A DNA stretch of 64,000 bases. Source: Thermasporomyces sp040195635. GTDB taxonomy: Bacteria > Actinomycetota > Actinomycetes > Propionibacteriales > Actinopolymorphaceae. The notes under the pieces were generated by a model, which made no database searches, was not told where the DNA came from, and saw nothing but the letters and a program-made list of their open reading frames with translations. Where the stretch lies: assembly GCF_040195635.1 (NCBI RefSeq), contig NZ_JBEFTX010000002.1, positions 372,001-436,000 on the forward strand, written 5' to 3'. Both the position numbers and the translations under genes were made by a program. Position 1 is the stretch's first letter, and every line of letters starts with the position of its first letter. Of the stretch, positions 8,598 to 17,782 are shown one piece after another.

Positions 8598-9641
8598 TCA
8601 GGTGGCGCGTTCGAAGTCGATTGAAGCGTACGCCCGGAGCTTGCCCAGCGCGTGTTCGGAGATGATCGAGCGGATCGTGCCGCTGCGGGATCGCATCACC
8701 AGCGAGTGCGTGGCCGCGCCGTCGCCTCGGTACCGGACACCCCGGAGCAGTTCGCCGTCGGTGATCCCCGTCGCCACGAAGAACACATCGTCGCCCTGGA
8801 CCAGATCATCGGTCGTGAGTACCCGTCCGATGTCGTGACCTGCGTCGATGGCCCTCTGGCGTTCGGCGTCGTCGCGTGGCCACAGCCGACCCTGGATCAT
8901 GCCGCCGACGCACTTCATCGCGCACGCGGCGATGATCCCTTCTGGCGTACCACCGATCCCGACCAGGAGGTCGACGCCGGTGTCGGGCCGGGCCGCGGTG
9001 ATCGCCCCCGCCACGTCGCCGTCGGTGATGAACTTGATCCGCGCCCCGGTCTCCCGGATCTCGCGTACGAGCTGCTCGTGCCGGGGGCGGTCGAGGATCA
9101 CGACCGTCACGTCGTCCGGTTCGGCACGTTTGGCCCGCGCGACCCGCCGGATGTTCTCGGCCACCGGCGCGGTGATGTCGATGGCGTCGGCGGCCTCGGG
9201 CCCGGTGACGAGCTTCTCCATGTAGAAGACGGCGGACGGGTCGTACATCGCGCCGCGGGGAGCGACGGCGAGCACCGACACGGCGTTGCTCATGCCCTTG
9301 GCGGTGAGTGTCGTGCCGTCGATCGGGTCCACCGCGACGTCGCAGTCGGGGCCGTCGCCGGAACCGACCTGCTCGCCGTTGTAGAGCATCGGCGCGTTGT
9401 CCTTTTCACCTTCGCCGATGACGACCGTGCCGTTCATGCTCACCGAGGCGATGAGGGTACGCATGGCGTTGACGGCTGCCTGGTCGGCGCCGTTCTTCTC
9501 GCCCCGCCCCACCCAGCGTCCGGCGGCCATCGCAGCGGCCTCGGTCACCCGGACCAGTTCGAGGGCGAGGTTGCGGTCCGGTGCGTCGGCTTCGGTCCGC
9601 AGCGGGGGTGGAACGACGTCTTCCAGAGTCGGGTCCGACAT
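8598..9641 (-). CDS. glpX: Class II fructose-1,6-bisphosphatase
   Basis: 347 residues, the normal GlpX length. It hydrolyses fructose-1,6-bisphosphate to fructose-6-phosphate in gluconeogenesis. The metal and phosphate-binding motifs are intact: GEGEKDNAPML, VDPIDGTTLTAKGM and the DGDVAGAI and GIGGTPEGI loops. This is the sole FBPase type in most actinomycetes and is therefore probably essential for growth on non-sugar carbon. ATG at 9641. Upstream lies xseB, separated by a spacer filled with 13-bp tandem repeats. Confidence 0.97.
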   Translation of the reverse strand: MSDPTLEDVVPPPLRTEADAPDRNLALELVRVTEAAAMAAGRWVGRGEKNGADQAAVNAMRTLIASVSMNGTVVIGEGEKDNAPMLYNGEQVGSGDGPDCDVAVDPIDGTTLTAKGMSNAVSVLAVAPRGAMYDPSAVFYMEKLVTGPEAADAIDITAPVAENIRRVARAKRAEPDDVTVVILDRPRHEQLVREIRETGARIKFITDGDVAGAITAARPDTGVDLLVGIGGTPEGIIAACAMKCVGGMIQGRLWPRDDAERQRAIDAGHDIGRVLTTDDLVQGDDVFFVATGITDGELLRGVRYRGDGAATHSLVMRSRSGTIRSIISEHALGKLRAYASIDFERAT

Positions 9642-9670
9642 CTCACATGCCCCCTGCGTGTTTGTCCTGC

Positions 9671-9775
9671 TCAGTCGTTGCTGCCCGGTCGTCGAGCCCG
9701 GTCGTCGAGCCCGGTCGTCGTGCTCAGTCGTCGTGCTCGGTCGTCGAGCTCAGTCGTCGTGCTCAGTTGTCGCTG
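9671..9775. repeat. 13-bp tandem repeat between xseB and glpX
   Basis: About eight head-to-tail copies of a TCGGTCGTCGAGC-like 13-bp unit (variants TCAGTCGTCGTGC, CCGGTCGTCGAGC) begin at 9671, 9685, 9698, 9711, 9724, 9737, 9750 and 9763. The last copy overlaps the xseB stop codon and final codons. A 13-bp period is not a multiple of three, so most of the array is non-coding. Confidence 0.85.
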
Positions 9776-10008
9776 TCGAGGTCCTCGGCATCGTCTGCCG
9801 GTGTGCCCGTCTGGGCAGCCGCCAACCGGGCGCGCGCACCGTCAAGCCAGCCTTGACAACTGGTCGCGAGCTCCTCGCCCCGCTCCCACAGCCGGAGGGA
9901 CTCCTCCAGGGTGGTCCCGCCTGTCTCGAGTTGGCGTACGACCTCGATGAGTTCGTCGCGCGCCTGTTCGTAGGACAGGGCCGTGGGGGGTTGGGTCGAC
10001 TCGCTCAC
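9763..10008 (-). CDS. xseB: Exodeoxyribonuclease VII small subunit
   Basis: 81 residues from a GTG at 10008, the usual XseB size. The core LSYEQARDELIEVVRQLE...TLEESLRLWERGEEL is diagnostic. It forms the multimeric small-subunit sheath of exonuclease VII, which degrades single-stranded DNA. It starts 10 bp after the xseA stop, so the two are one operon. The C-terminus is acidic (DDAEDLDSDN), and its last codons are part of the 13-bp repeat array. Confidence 0.95.
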   Translation of the reverse strand: MSESTQPPTALSYEQARDELIEVVRQLETGGTTLEESLRLWERGEELATSCQGWLDGARARLAAAQTGTPADDAEDLDSDN

Positions 10009-10018
10009 GACTCGAACC

Positions 10019-11260
10019 CTATCCTCTGCGTCCTTCACCTGAGGGTTTCCCACGATCGCGTACTTCCACGCCGAACCGGCCGGCCGCGACCCTGGCGTCG
10101 AGCGGCTCGCCGACGGAGACCTGGTCCGGGTCTCGCACCACCGCGCCGTCAGACTTCTGCAGGACGGCGTAGCCGCGTTCCAGGGTCGCCTTGGGGGAGA
10201 GTGCGCGAACCCGGGCAAGCTGGTGGCTGAGGTTGTCCTGTGCCCGGTCGAGCAACTGGACCGTGCACCGCCGGGAGCGGTCGCGAAGCGCCTGGATCTC
10301 GTCCTCCCGGCGGCCGATGTCGTGGCCTGGATCACGCAACGCCGAGCGGGTACGCAGGCTGTGCAGGAACGCCTGCTCCCGGTCGAGGCGGTGCTCGACA
10401 ATCTGCCGTGCCCGCGCCTGCAGGTCCCGGATCCGGGCGGCCTCCTCGCTCACCGCGGGCACGATCCGGCGGGCGGCATCGGTCGGCGTCGACGCACGAA
10501 CGTCGGCCACGAGGTCGGACAGCGGCGTGTCCTGCTCGTGCCCGATCGCGCTCACGACCGGCGTACGACACAGGGCGACCGCCCGGATCAGGCCCTCGTC
10601 GGAGAACGGCAGCAGGTCCTCGACGGACCCGCCGCCGCGGGCCAGGACGATCACATCGACCTGGGAGTCGGTGTCGAGCCGGCGCAACGCCTCGATCACC
10701 TGGCCGGCCGCCTGGTTGCCCTGGACGGCGACGTTCTCGATCCGGAACTCCGCGGCCGGCCACCGGCGCCGGGTGTTCTCCAGGACGTCGTGTTCGGCAG
10801 CGGAGCCCCGCCCGCAGATCAGGCCGATCCGGCCCGGCAGGAAGGGCAGCCGGCGCTTGCGTTCCGGTGCGAACAGGCCTTCGGCGGCGAGCAGGCGCTT
10901 CAGGCGTTCGAGCCGGGCGAGCAGTTCGCCCAACCCCACCGGCCGGATGTCGGAAGCGGCGAGAGAGAGGGTGCCGCGCGGAATGTAGTAGGCCGGCCTG
11001 GCGTGGACGACTACCCGCGCCCCCTCGGTCACCGGCGGGTCGACCACGTCGAACACCACCCGGGGACAGGTCACCTGGACGGAGATGTCGGCCGCCGGGT
11101 CGCGGAGAGTGAGGAAGACCGTCGATGTGCCCGGCCGGCGGGACAGTTGCGCGACCTGGCCCTCGACCCACACCGCACCGAGCCGCCCGATCCACTGGCC
11201 GATGAGGTTGGCGATCTGGCGGACCGGAGCGGGTTGCTCAGCTGAGGTCTGGAGGGCCAT
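10019..11260 (-). CDS. xseA: Exodeoxyribonuclease VII large subunit
   Basis: 413 residues. An N-terminal OB-fold (about 15-115, WVEGQVAQL...VFLTLRD) precedes the catalytic domain with LICGRGSAAEHDVLENTRRR, VIVLARGGGSVEDL and the conserved SAIGHEQDTPLSDLVADVRASTPTDAA region. A coiled coil that binds XseB follows (about 275-350), and the C-terminus has the typical LERGYAVL motif. First gene of the xseA-xseB operon. Divergent from ispH, with 139 bp between starts, an arrangement common in actinomycetes. Confidence 0.96.
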   Translation of the reverse strand: MALQTSAEQPAPVRQIANLIGQWIGRLGAVWVEGQVAQLSRRPGTSTVFLTLRDPAADISVQVTCPRVVFDVVDPPVTEGARVVVHARPAYYIPRGTLSLAASDIRPVGLGELLARLERLKRLLAAEGLFAPERKRRLPFLPGRIGLICGRGSAAEHDVLENTRRRWPAAEFRIENVAVQGNQAAGQVIEALRRLDTDSQVDVIVLARGGGSVEDLLPFSDEGLIRAVALCRTPVVSAIGHEQDTPLSDLVADVRASTPTDAARRIVPAVSEEAARIRDLQARARQIVEHRLDREQAFLHSLRTRSALRDPGHDIGRREDEIQALRDRSRRCTVQLLDRAQDNLSHQLARVRALSPKATLERGYAVLQKSDGAVVRDPDQVSVGEPLDARVAAGRFGVEVRDRGKPSGEGRRG

Positions 11261-11399
11261 GTCCGCTCAGCGTAGTGTCGCGGCCCATGACCGCTCTGTC
11301 CCTCCTGCCACAGCCGCGACCCGTGACTTCGTGACGATCGCCACACGTCGGCGGCCACTCGTCGTACGGCCGGTGGCCGAGCCAGGTCCGGCACCTACG

Positions 11400-12374
11400 A
11401 TGAAGGGCATGACGTCGACCGAGCGCCGTGTCCTGCTCGCCGCCCCCCGTGGCTACTGCGCCGGGGTCGACCGGGCGGTGATCACGGTCGAGAAGGCCCT
11501 CGAGCACTATGGCCCGCCGATCTACGTACGCAAGCAGATCGTCCACAACAAGCATGTCGTCGACACCCTGGAGGCGCGCGGCGCGATCTTCGTCGAGGAG
11601 TTGGACGAGGTCCCCGAAGGCGCGACCGTGGTCTTCTCCGCACACGGCGTCGCGCCGTCCGTCCACACCGAGGCGCGGGACCGGTCCCTCAAGAGCATCG
11701 ACGCCACCTGCCCGCTCGTCACGAAGGTGCACCAGGAGGCCAAGCGCTTCGCCGGCGACGGCCGCGACATCCTGCTGATCGGGCATGCCGGGCACGAGGA
11801 GGTCGAGGGAACCGCCGGTGAGGCGCCCGACCACATCCAACTGGTCGAAGGACCGGACGATGTCGACCGGATCGAGGTTCGCGACCCGTCGCGGGTCTCC
11901 TGGCTGTCGCAGACCACGCTGTCGGTCGACGAGACGATGCAGACGGTCGAACGGCTCCGCGAGAAGTTCCCTCAGCTGATGGACCCGCCGAGCGACGACA
12001 TCTGCTACGCCACGCAGAACCGCCAACAGGCGGTGAAGGAGATCGCGCACGCGGCCGACCTGATGATCGTCGTGGGCTCGGCCAATTCCTCGAACTCCGT
12101 ACGCCTGGTCGAGGTGGCTCTCGAAGCCGGAGCCCGCGCGGCCTACCGCGTCGACAATGCGTCCGAGGTCGACGAAGCCTGGCTCGACGGGGTCGCCGTC
12201 GTCGGCGTGACCAGCGGTGCGTCCGTGCCGGACTCGCTCGTGAAGGGCGTCCTCGACCTGCTGCGGGAGCGCGGCTTCCCGGCGGCCGAAGAGGTCAGAA
12301 CGGCGGACGAGAGCCTGATCTTCGCGCTGCCACCTGAGCTGCGGAGGGACCTGCGAAACTCCCCTCCGCGCTGA
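11400..12374 (+). CDS. ispH: 4-hydroxy-3-methylbut-2-enyl diphosphate reductase
   Basis: 324 residues from the ATG at 11400; a second ATG at 11409 (MTSTERRVLLAAPRGYC) is nearly as good. It makes IPP and DMAPP in the last step of the MEP isoprenoid pathway and holds a 4Fe-4S cluster. The three cysteine ligands are seen in PRGYCAGVDRAV, DATCPLV and DDICYATQNRQ. Substrate-binding SANSSNSVRL and the HGVAPSVH loop are intact. The last 80 bp overlap the 3' end of the convergent DUF6542 gene, so the C-terminal tails of both proteins are encoded on opposite strands of the same DNA. Confidence 0.96.
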   Translation: MKGMTSTERRVLLAAPRGYCAGVDRAVITVEKALEHYGPPIYVRKQIVHNKHVVDTLEARGAIFVEELDEVPEGATVVFSAHGVAPSVHTEARDRSLKSIDATCPLVTKVHQEAKRFAGDGRDILLIGHAGHEEVEGTAGEAPDHIQLVEGPDDVDRIEVRDPSRVSWLSQTTLSVDETMQTVERLREKFPQLMDPPSDDICYATQNRQQAVKEIAHAADLMIVVGSANSSNSVRLVEVALEAGARAAYRVDNASEVDEAWLDGVAVVGVTSGASVPDSLVKGVLDLLRERGFPAAEEVRTADESLIFALPPELRRDLRNSPPR

Positions 12375-14673
12375 GGTCGGAGGACCCGGAACGCGCGACG
12401 GCCACCCGCAGGGCGATGGTGCCGAGGGTGAGCGACGACGCCGCGACCAGCGTCCACGACTCGGTAGCCAGGCCGGAGAGCACCGCGACGACCGGCGATG
12501 ACGTGCCGCCCAGCCGCTCCGGTGACGTGACACCGATCCCTGCGAATGTGGCAAGTGCGGCCAACGGGGGCAGGACGCCGGCGGTGAAGATGTCGGACCG
12601 CCGGATCCCAGCGGCCACCCCGAACGACGTGAGGACGAAGCCCAGGCTGAACAGCACGCCGAGGTGGCCGGTGAGGTACAGGTCCAGGAACGCTGCTCCG
12701 AGCCCGCCGAGGATGGCGACCGGCACCGCGAGGAAGGCCGGGAGACCCACCGGCCGGGTACGGCGTACCCGGTGACCGGACCGCTTGGCGCGTCCCGAGC
12801 GGGCCGAGCGGGCCGTGCCTGGGGTGCTCGAGCCGGCCGAACGCGCCGCCTGTCCGCCGGTGAAGCGGACGTCGAGACCACGGGCGGCGGACTCCCGCTC
12901 GTCACCGAGGTCGGTGAGCGCGATGGGTTCGCTCGGACCGGTGGACAGGTCCGCCCCGAGTTCGACCATCGGGCTGGACATCGGGCGGCCGAGTGCGGTG
13001 GCGGTCAGGTCCCTGCCCGCCGCCCGTCGACGCGGCCGGAGGTCATCGGGATAGCCGTCGAGGTCCGGCGTGGATGCGGCGTGCCTGTCGGCCTCGGCAT
13101 GTGCGTGGGCCTGCCAGGTGGCTGCGGCGGGTGTGGGGGTTCGGGCCGAGCGGGTGCGCGTGCCGGACGGATTGTCCGCCGGCAGCAGGAGATCGTGTTC
13201 GTCCGCGCCGGGTTCCGCGGTCAGGTGGACCGGAGGCAGCATCACCATGGGTTCGGTGACAGGGCCCACGAGGTCGTCACTTCCCAGGTCGGTGTCCGGA
13301 TCCTCGCGGCGGTGGCTGCGTCGCCGCCCGCCGCTGTCGGAGCGGGGATCACCGAGGAGTTCGGGATCGTGGTGGTGGCCGGTAGAGGGGTTTCCGCCAT
13401 CGCCACCCCACTGCGGCCGACCGTCGTCAGCGGGACGCCGGCCGGTGTCGCGAAGTGCGTGGAAGCCGGTGGTGACCTCGCTGGCGGCGGTGGACTCCGG
13501 CAGGACGTCCGAGACGTGGCCGCCGCCGGAACCGGTACGGCTCCAGCCGTGGTCGGGAAGCGGGCCAGTGAGCGGCTGACTCTCCGGGGACGTCGACAGA
13601 TCGTCGAACAACTCGGGGGAGTAGCCGGACGAGGCGTACCGGTCGAGGGGTGCCGCAGCGCCCCACGGAGTATCGAACTGGCCAGCCCGGTAGTCCGGCT
13701 CGCCCCCGGGGTAGTGCGGCTCGCCCCCGGGGTAGTGCGGCTGGCGACTCGGGTAGTCAAAGAGGCTCGGGCTGACGTCCAGCGCTTCTTGGCTGCCCGC
13801 CTCGTTTCCGGACGGATCCCATCGCCCCCCGCTGTCGCCGGCTGGTGGGTTCGGCTGCGGTACGGAAGGCAGGTGGGGGAACGGCTGGTCGAAGGTGGGC
13901 TCCACACGTCGCCGCCGGCCACCGCTCGGATGCTCACGCGGCATTTCGTACGGCGCGGGCTCCTCGTACGGCGGACCGGAGTCGTACCGGTCAGCGAACC
14001 CGAAGGACGCCGCGCCCTCATAGGAGGCTGGCCCTCCGTACGGCGGGTCCTCCGATGGCGTCGGGGACCCGTCACGCGCGGCCGGCGGCTCGTACGAGCC
14101 GGCGATCGCCTCGCCTCTGGCCGTCGGTGCTGAGTACCAGTCCTGGTGGCGCTCGAACCACCGGGCGGGTGACTCGTACGACGAGCCAGGATCGTCGTAC
14201 TGGTTCGCCGGAGCAGCGTAGTGCTCGCCCGGTGAGGCGAAGTGATCCCCGCCGGCCGGGCCGAACCGCTCGCTGTCAGGCGCCTCGTCCCTTCGGGCGG
14301 ATGGTGCGTGCGGTGGGGCCTCCGACCCGTAGGTCAGCGGGGGCGGGAACGCGTCGTCGGCTCCGTCGAGGGCATCGGGTGACGCTGTCCACGGCGTGCC
14401 TGCGGGCTGGTCGGAAGGTGACGGTTCCGGCGCAGAGAACACGCGTGCCCGCCGGCCACCTCGCCGTGGTGGCCACTGGTGGTCGCGGTGGTCTGAACCG
14501 AACGCGACCCGCCGGCCACTGCCCGTCGACCACCCGTGCGCACCGTCCCGCCCGGAGGTGTCGTAAGCCGACGTATCGTCACTCGACGTGTCGAGGGCAG
14601 AGGTGTCATAGGCAGACGTGTCGTACGCAGAGGTGTCGGGGCCGGGACCCTCGGTAAGCGCCGCCGGGTCCAC
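12295..14673 (-). CDS. Long disordered protein with C-terminal DUF6542 membrane domain
   Basis: About 792 residues from a GTG at 14673, chosen because third-position GC drops to background upstream of it. The frame is open to 14832, so GTG 14769 or TTG 14832 remain possible. The first 600 residues are low-complexity, rich in D, S, G, P, Y and E, with a DTSAYDTSAYDTSALDTSS repeat near the start and HYPGGEPHYPGGEP in the middle. The C-terminal 160 residues form a DUF6542 domain with about four hydrophobic segments (LPAFLAVPVAILGGLGAAFL...). This family is typically found beside ispH/xseA in actinomycetes. The long tail is probably cytosolic and unstructured. Its 3' end overlaps ispH by 80 bp. 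Confidence 0.78.
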   Translation of the reverse strand: MDPAALTEGPGPDTSAYDTSAYDTSALDTSSDDTSAYDTSGRDGAHGWSTGSGRRVAFGSDHRDHQWPPRRGGRRARVFSAPEPSPSDQPAGTPWTASPDALDGADDAFPPPLTYGSEAPPHAPSARRDEAPDSERFGPAGGDHFASPGEHYAAPANQYDDPGSSYESPARWFERHQDWYSAPTARGEAIAGSYEPPAARDGSPTPSEDPPYGGPASYEGAASFGFADRYDSGPPYEEPAPYEMPREHPSGGRRRRVEPTFDQPFPHLPSVPQPNPPAGDSGGRWDPSGNEAGSQEALDVSPSLFDYPSRQPHYPGGEPHYPGGEPDYRAGQFDTPWGAAAPLDRYASSGYSPELFDDLSTSPESQPLTGPLPDHGWSRTGSGGGHVSDVLPESTAASEVTTGFHALRDTGRRPADDGRPQWGGDGGNPSTGHHHDPELLGDPRSDSGGRRRSHRREDPDTDLGSDDLVGPVTEPMVMLPPVHLTAEPGADEHDLLLPADNPSGTRTRSARTPTPAAATWQAHAHAEADRHAASTPDLDGYPDDLRPRRRAAGRDLTATALGRPMSSPMVELGADLSTGPSEPIALTDLGDERESAARGLDVRFTGGQAARSAGSSTPGTARSARSGRAKRSGHRVRRTRPVGLPAFLAVPVAILGGLGAAFLDLYLTGHLGVLFSLGFVLTSFGVAAGIRRSDIFTAGVLPPLAALATFAGIGVTSPERLGGTSSPVVAVLSGLATESWTLVAASSLTLGTIALRVAVARSGSSDLSAEGSFAGPSAAQVAARRSGSRPPF

Positions 14674-14868
14674 CCGATGACCATCTGTAGCCCGTCGGCG
14701 ACCAATTGTGTGCGGACTTGGAGGAGTGTAGGCAGAAGGGGGCGAACCATCCCATCTGGAATCCGACACCCCAGCACGATATTGCTCTGAGCTATGCCAC
14801 GTCACCCGCCTGGGGCTACTAGCTGGTACCAAATGCGGGCTCTATGGGGACATACGGCCCCCACCTGA

Positions 14869-16143
14869 CTACGTAACGTGTCCGACTCGCCTCATGGTGC
14901 GAGACTCGGCCGCGGACTCCACCAGTTCGGCGGCCGCCAGTGGCCGCACGGCCTGCTCGACCGGAGCGGGACTCGCGAGCTCCTCGCTGGTCACCTTGAG
15001 CTCGTGAAGGCGCCGCGCCGAGACGAGCACCCGGGTCTCGAGGGATCCGACTGCTTCGTTGTAGGAGCCGACCGCTCCCGCCAGCGAACGGCCGAGCCGG
15101 TCGAGGTGTCGGCCCATCCGTCCGAGACGTTGATAGAGCTCTCGCCCGAGTTCGAACACCTCGCGGGCGTTGTGGGTGAGGGCCTGCTCGGTCCATGCGT
15201 AGGCCACCGTGCGCAGCAGGGCGATCAGCGTGCTCGGCGTGGCGAGGATGACCCGTCGCTCGGCGGCGTACTCCAACAGCCTCGGGTCTGCTTCGAGGGC
15301 ATGAGAGAGGAACGCCTCGCCCGGCATGAACAGCACCACGAACTCCGGTGTCGCCGGGAGCCGCCGCCAATACGCCTTGCCGGCGAGCGCGTCGACGTGG
15401 GTACGCACCTGCCGCGCGTGGGCGTCGAGCCGGCTGGCGCGGGTGGCGTCGTCACTCGCCTCCGCCGCGTCGAGAAACGCCTCCAGCGGCACCTTGGCGT
15501 CGACGACGACGTGCTTGCCACCGGCGAGGTGGACGACCAGGTCAGGTCGCTGCACACCGTCGACCTCGCCGTCGGTCGTGGTGGCGGTGTGCTGGAAGCT
15601 GACGTCGCAGTGGTCGACCAGCCCGGCCAGCTCCGCCGCGCGGGCCAGGTGCAGCTCGCCCCACCGGCCCCTCACCTGGGGCTTGCGGAGAGCGGTCGCG
15701 AGCGCGCCGGTCTCCTTGCGGAGGGCCTCGCCGGTCAGGCGTACGGCGTCGATCTGCTCGCGCAGGGTCGACTGCAACGCGACGCGGGACTCCTCCAACT
15801 CGCGCAGCCTCGCGTCGAACCGGTCGAGGCTCTCCTTGACCGGACCCACCGCCGTGGCGGTCGCCGACTCCGCGGCCCGCATCCGCGCGTCGGTGAGGTC
15901 GAGGAGCTGCCGGCTGGACTGCGCCATCGCGTCGGCCGAGACGGACCTGAAGTGTTCGGCAAGCGTGCGCCGGTCGGCCGTCAGCTCGCCGAGCCGGCCC
16001 TCGGCGGCGTCGCGCTCGGCGGCGGTGCGGGCGAGAGTCTCGCCGACCCGCACCCGGACCAGCAGAGCGCCCAGCGCCGCGCCGACGAGCAGGCCGACGG
16101 CGAACGCGAGGCTGATGACGATGAGAGAAGGCGCGCCGTTCAT
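14869..16143 (-). CDS. rmuC: DNA recombination protein RmuC homologue
   Basis: 424 residues from the ATG at 16143 (MNGAPSLIVISLAFAVGLL), chosen because it opens directly into the N-terminal membrane anchor. A long coiled coil (about 30-130) follows, then the RmuC nuclease-like domain: VRGRWGELHLARAAELAGL, DLVVHLAGGKHVVVDAKVPLEAF (PD-(D/E)XK-like D...DAK) and FMPGEAFLSHALE. RmuC limits inversions and processes replication/recombination structures in E. coli. The coding strand matches that of the DUF6542 gene, but the AT-richer 195-bp spacer suggests a separate promoter for the latter. Confidence 0.93.
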   Translation of the reverse strand: MNGAPSLIVISLAFAVGLLVGAALGALLVRVRVGETLARTAAERDAAEGRLGELTADRRTLAEHFRSVSADAMAQSSRQLLDLTDARMRAAESATATAVGPVKESLDRFDARLRELEESRVALQSTLREQIDAVRLTGEALRKETGALATALRKPQVRGRWGELHLARAAELAGLVDHCDVSFQHTATTTDGEVDGVQRPDLVVHLAGGKHVVVDAKVPLEAFLDAAEASDDATRASRLDAHARQVRTHVDALAGKAYWRRLPATPEFVVLFMPGEAFLSHALEADPRLLEYAAERRVILATPSTLIALLRTVAYAWTEQALTHNAREVFELGRELYQRLGRMGRHLDRLGRSLAGAVGSYNEAVGSLETRVLVSARRLHELKVTSEELASPAPVEQAVRPLAAAELVESAAESRTMRRVGHVT

Positions 16144-16233
16144 GAGATCCACTCTGTCGGGTCGCACCGACAACTCCGGATCGCCACGCCCAACGCAGGT
16201 TCTTCCACTCGTGATCGCTCCTGTACGTCGGAC

Positions 16234-16319
16234 AATGACCACGCTGGGCGGGCCGGTGGGAGCGGGCACAGGGGTGCATGCCTGGCTGGGCTGTCTCAGA
16301 CCTGCCCAACGTGGTCATT
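16234..16319. repeat. Long inverted repeat (family A) upstream of ychF
   Basis: A 19-nt arm at 16234-16252 (starts AATGACCACGCTGGG) is mirrored at 16301-16319 (ends ACGTGGTCATT) with one mismatch and one G-T pair; the loop is 48 nt. The same TGACCACG arm recurs twice after gltA at 47 kb, so it belongs to a dispersed repeat family. It sits 67 bp before the ychF GTG, in the rmuC-ychF divergent promoter region. Confidence 0.7.
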
Positions 16320-16385
16320 CCAGCGGCATCGCACTCCCGGGCCTGACCAAGCCGTTCTGTCGCCCACTGCGTAGGCTTGTGCGCT

Positions 16386-17459
16386 GTGGCTTTGTCGATC
16401 GGGATCGTCGGGCTCCCCAATGCGGGGAAGTCGACACTCTTCAATGCGCTGACCGCCAATGACGTCCTCGCGGCGAACTATCCGTTCGCGACGCTGGAGC
16501 CCAACGTCGGCGTCGTCGGCGTACCCGATCCGCGGCTCGAGGTTCTGGGGCGGATCTTCGACTCGGCCAAGGTTGTCCCGGCGACGGTGCAGTTCGTCGA
16601 CATCGCCGGGCTCGTCCGCGGCGCGTCGGAAGGTGAAGGCCTGGGCAACCAGTTCCTGGCCCACATCCGTGAGACCGACGCGATCTGCCAGGTGACGCGG
16701 ACGTTCCGCGATCCCAACGTCGTGCACGTCGACGGGGAGGTCTCGCCGTCCGGCGACATCGGCACCATCACGACTGAGCTGATCCTCGCCGACCTGCAGA
16801 CGATCGAGAAAGCCCTGCCCCGGTTGGAGAAGGAAGCCCGCCTGAAGAAGGAGCTCGCCGAACGCGTCGATGTCGTACGCCAGGCAAAGGAGGCGCTCGA
16901 GAAGGGCGTCACCGCCTATGCGGCGGGCCTCGACCTGGTGGCCCTGCGCGAGCTGAACCTGCTGACGGCCAAGCCGTTCCTCTACGTCTTCAACTGCGAC
17001 GAGGACGAGCTCGCGGATTCAGCCGTACGCACGGAGTTGTCCGCCCTCGTCGCTCCCGCTCAGGCGATCTTTCTCGACGCCAAGATCGAGGCGGAGCTGC
17101 TGGAGCTGCCACCCGACGAGGCGCTGGAGCTGCTGCAGTCGACCGGGCAGGACGAGTCCGGCCTGAAGATGCTGGCGAAGGTGGGCTTTGAAACCCTTGG
17201 CCTGCAGACGTTCCTGACGGCCGGGCCGAAGGAGGCGCGGGCGTGGACGATCCGCCGCGGAGCCACGGCGCCGGAAGCCGCGGGAGCGATCCACACCGAC
17301 TTCCAGAAGGGCTTCATCAAGGCCGAGATCGTGTCGTACGAGGATCTGGTGGCGGCCGGGTCGATGGCCGAGGCGAAGGCACGCGGGCAGGTACGCCTGG
17401 AAGGTAAGGACTACGTGATGGCCGACGGCGACGTGGTGGAGTTCAAGTTCAACGTGTGA
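16386..17459 (+). CDS. ychF: Redox-regulated ATPase/GTPase YchF (Obg family)
   Basis: 357 residues from a GTG at 16386 (VALSIGIVGLPNAGKST). The P-loop GLPNAGKST is at about residues 8-16. The G2/G3 region carries FVDIAGLVRGAS. The YchF-specific C-terminal TGS-like domain ends with the near-universal RLEGKDYVMADGDVVEFKFNV-type tail. In other bacteria YchF prefers ATP, binds the ribosome and affects oxidative-stress responses. Full length and apparently intact. Convergent with higA, with 17 bp between stops. Confidence 0.97.
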   Translation: MALSIGIVGLPNAGKSTLFNALTANDVLAANYPFATLEPNVGVVGVPDPRLEVLGRIFDSAKVVPATVQFVDIAGLVRGASEGEGLGNQFLAHIRETDAICQVTRTFRDPNVVHVDGEVSPSGDIGTITTELILADLQTIEKALPRLEKEARLKKELAERVDVVRQAKEALEKGVTAYAAGLDLVALRELNLLTAKPFLYVFNCDEDELADSAVRTELSALVAPAQAIFLDAKIEAELLELPPDEALELLQSTGQDESGLKMLAKVGFETLGLQTFLTAGPKEARAWTIRRGATAPEAAGAIHTDFQKGFIKAEIVSYEDLVAAGSMAEAKARGQVRLEGKDYVMADGDVVEFKFNV

Positions 17460-17476
17460 CCGGAGGCGCTCATGCT

Positions 17477-17770
17477 TCACGCAGTGAGCGGCGTGATGGC
17501 GTCGATCTCGGCCCGATGCCGATCTTTCTCGATCTCGATGTCGTAGTCGGCCTGGACGTTCAGCCAGTACCGCTCGCTGAGCCCAAGTGCCTTGGACATG
17601 CGTACTGCGGTCTCGGGTGAGATCCGGCGCTTGCCGTGCACGATCTCGTTGATCCGGCGCGGTGAGACTCCGATCGCCTGGGCTAGGCGGTACTGCGAGA
17701 TGCCCAGCGGGACCAGGAACTCTTCGAGCAGGATCTCGCCGGGGGTGATCGGTTCATGTGCCTTGGTCAT
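17477..17770 (-). CDS. higA: HigA-family antitoxin (XRE helix-turn-helix)
   Basis: 97 residues. A VapI/HigA-type XRE domain is clear: ITPGEILLEEFLVPLGISQ, then the HTH QYRLAQAIGVSPRRINEIV and RRISPETAVRMSKALGLSERYWLNVQ. It is expected to neutralise the adjacent toxin and, through the HTH, repress the operon. It follows the toxin gene by 12 bp, the toxin-first order typical of higBA. A palindrome upstream of the toxin gene is the likely operator. Confidence 0.93.
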   Translation of the reverse strand: MTKAHEPITPGEILLEEFLVPLGISQYRLAQAIGVSPRRINEIVHGKRRISPETAVRMSKALGLSERYWLNVQADYDIEIEKDRHRAEIDAITPLTA

Positions 17771-17782
17771 TCGCGCCTCCCA

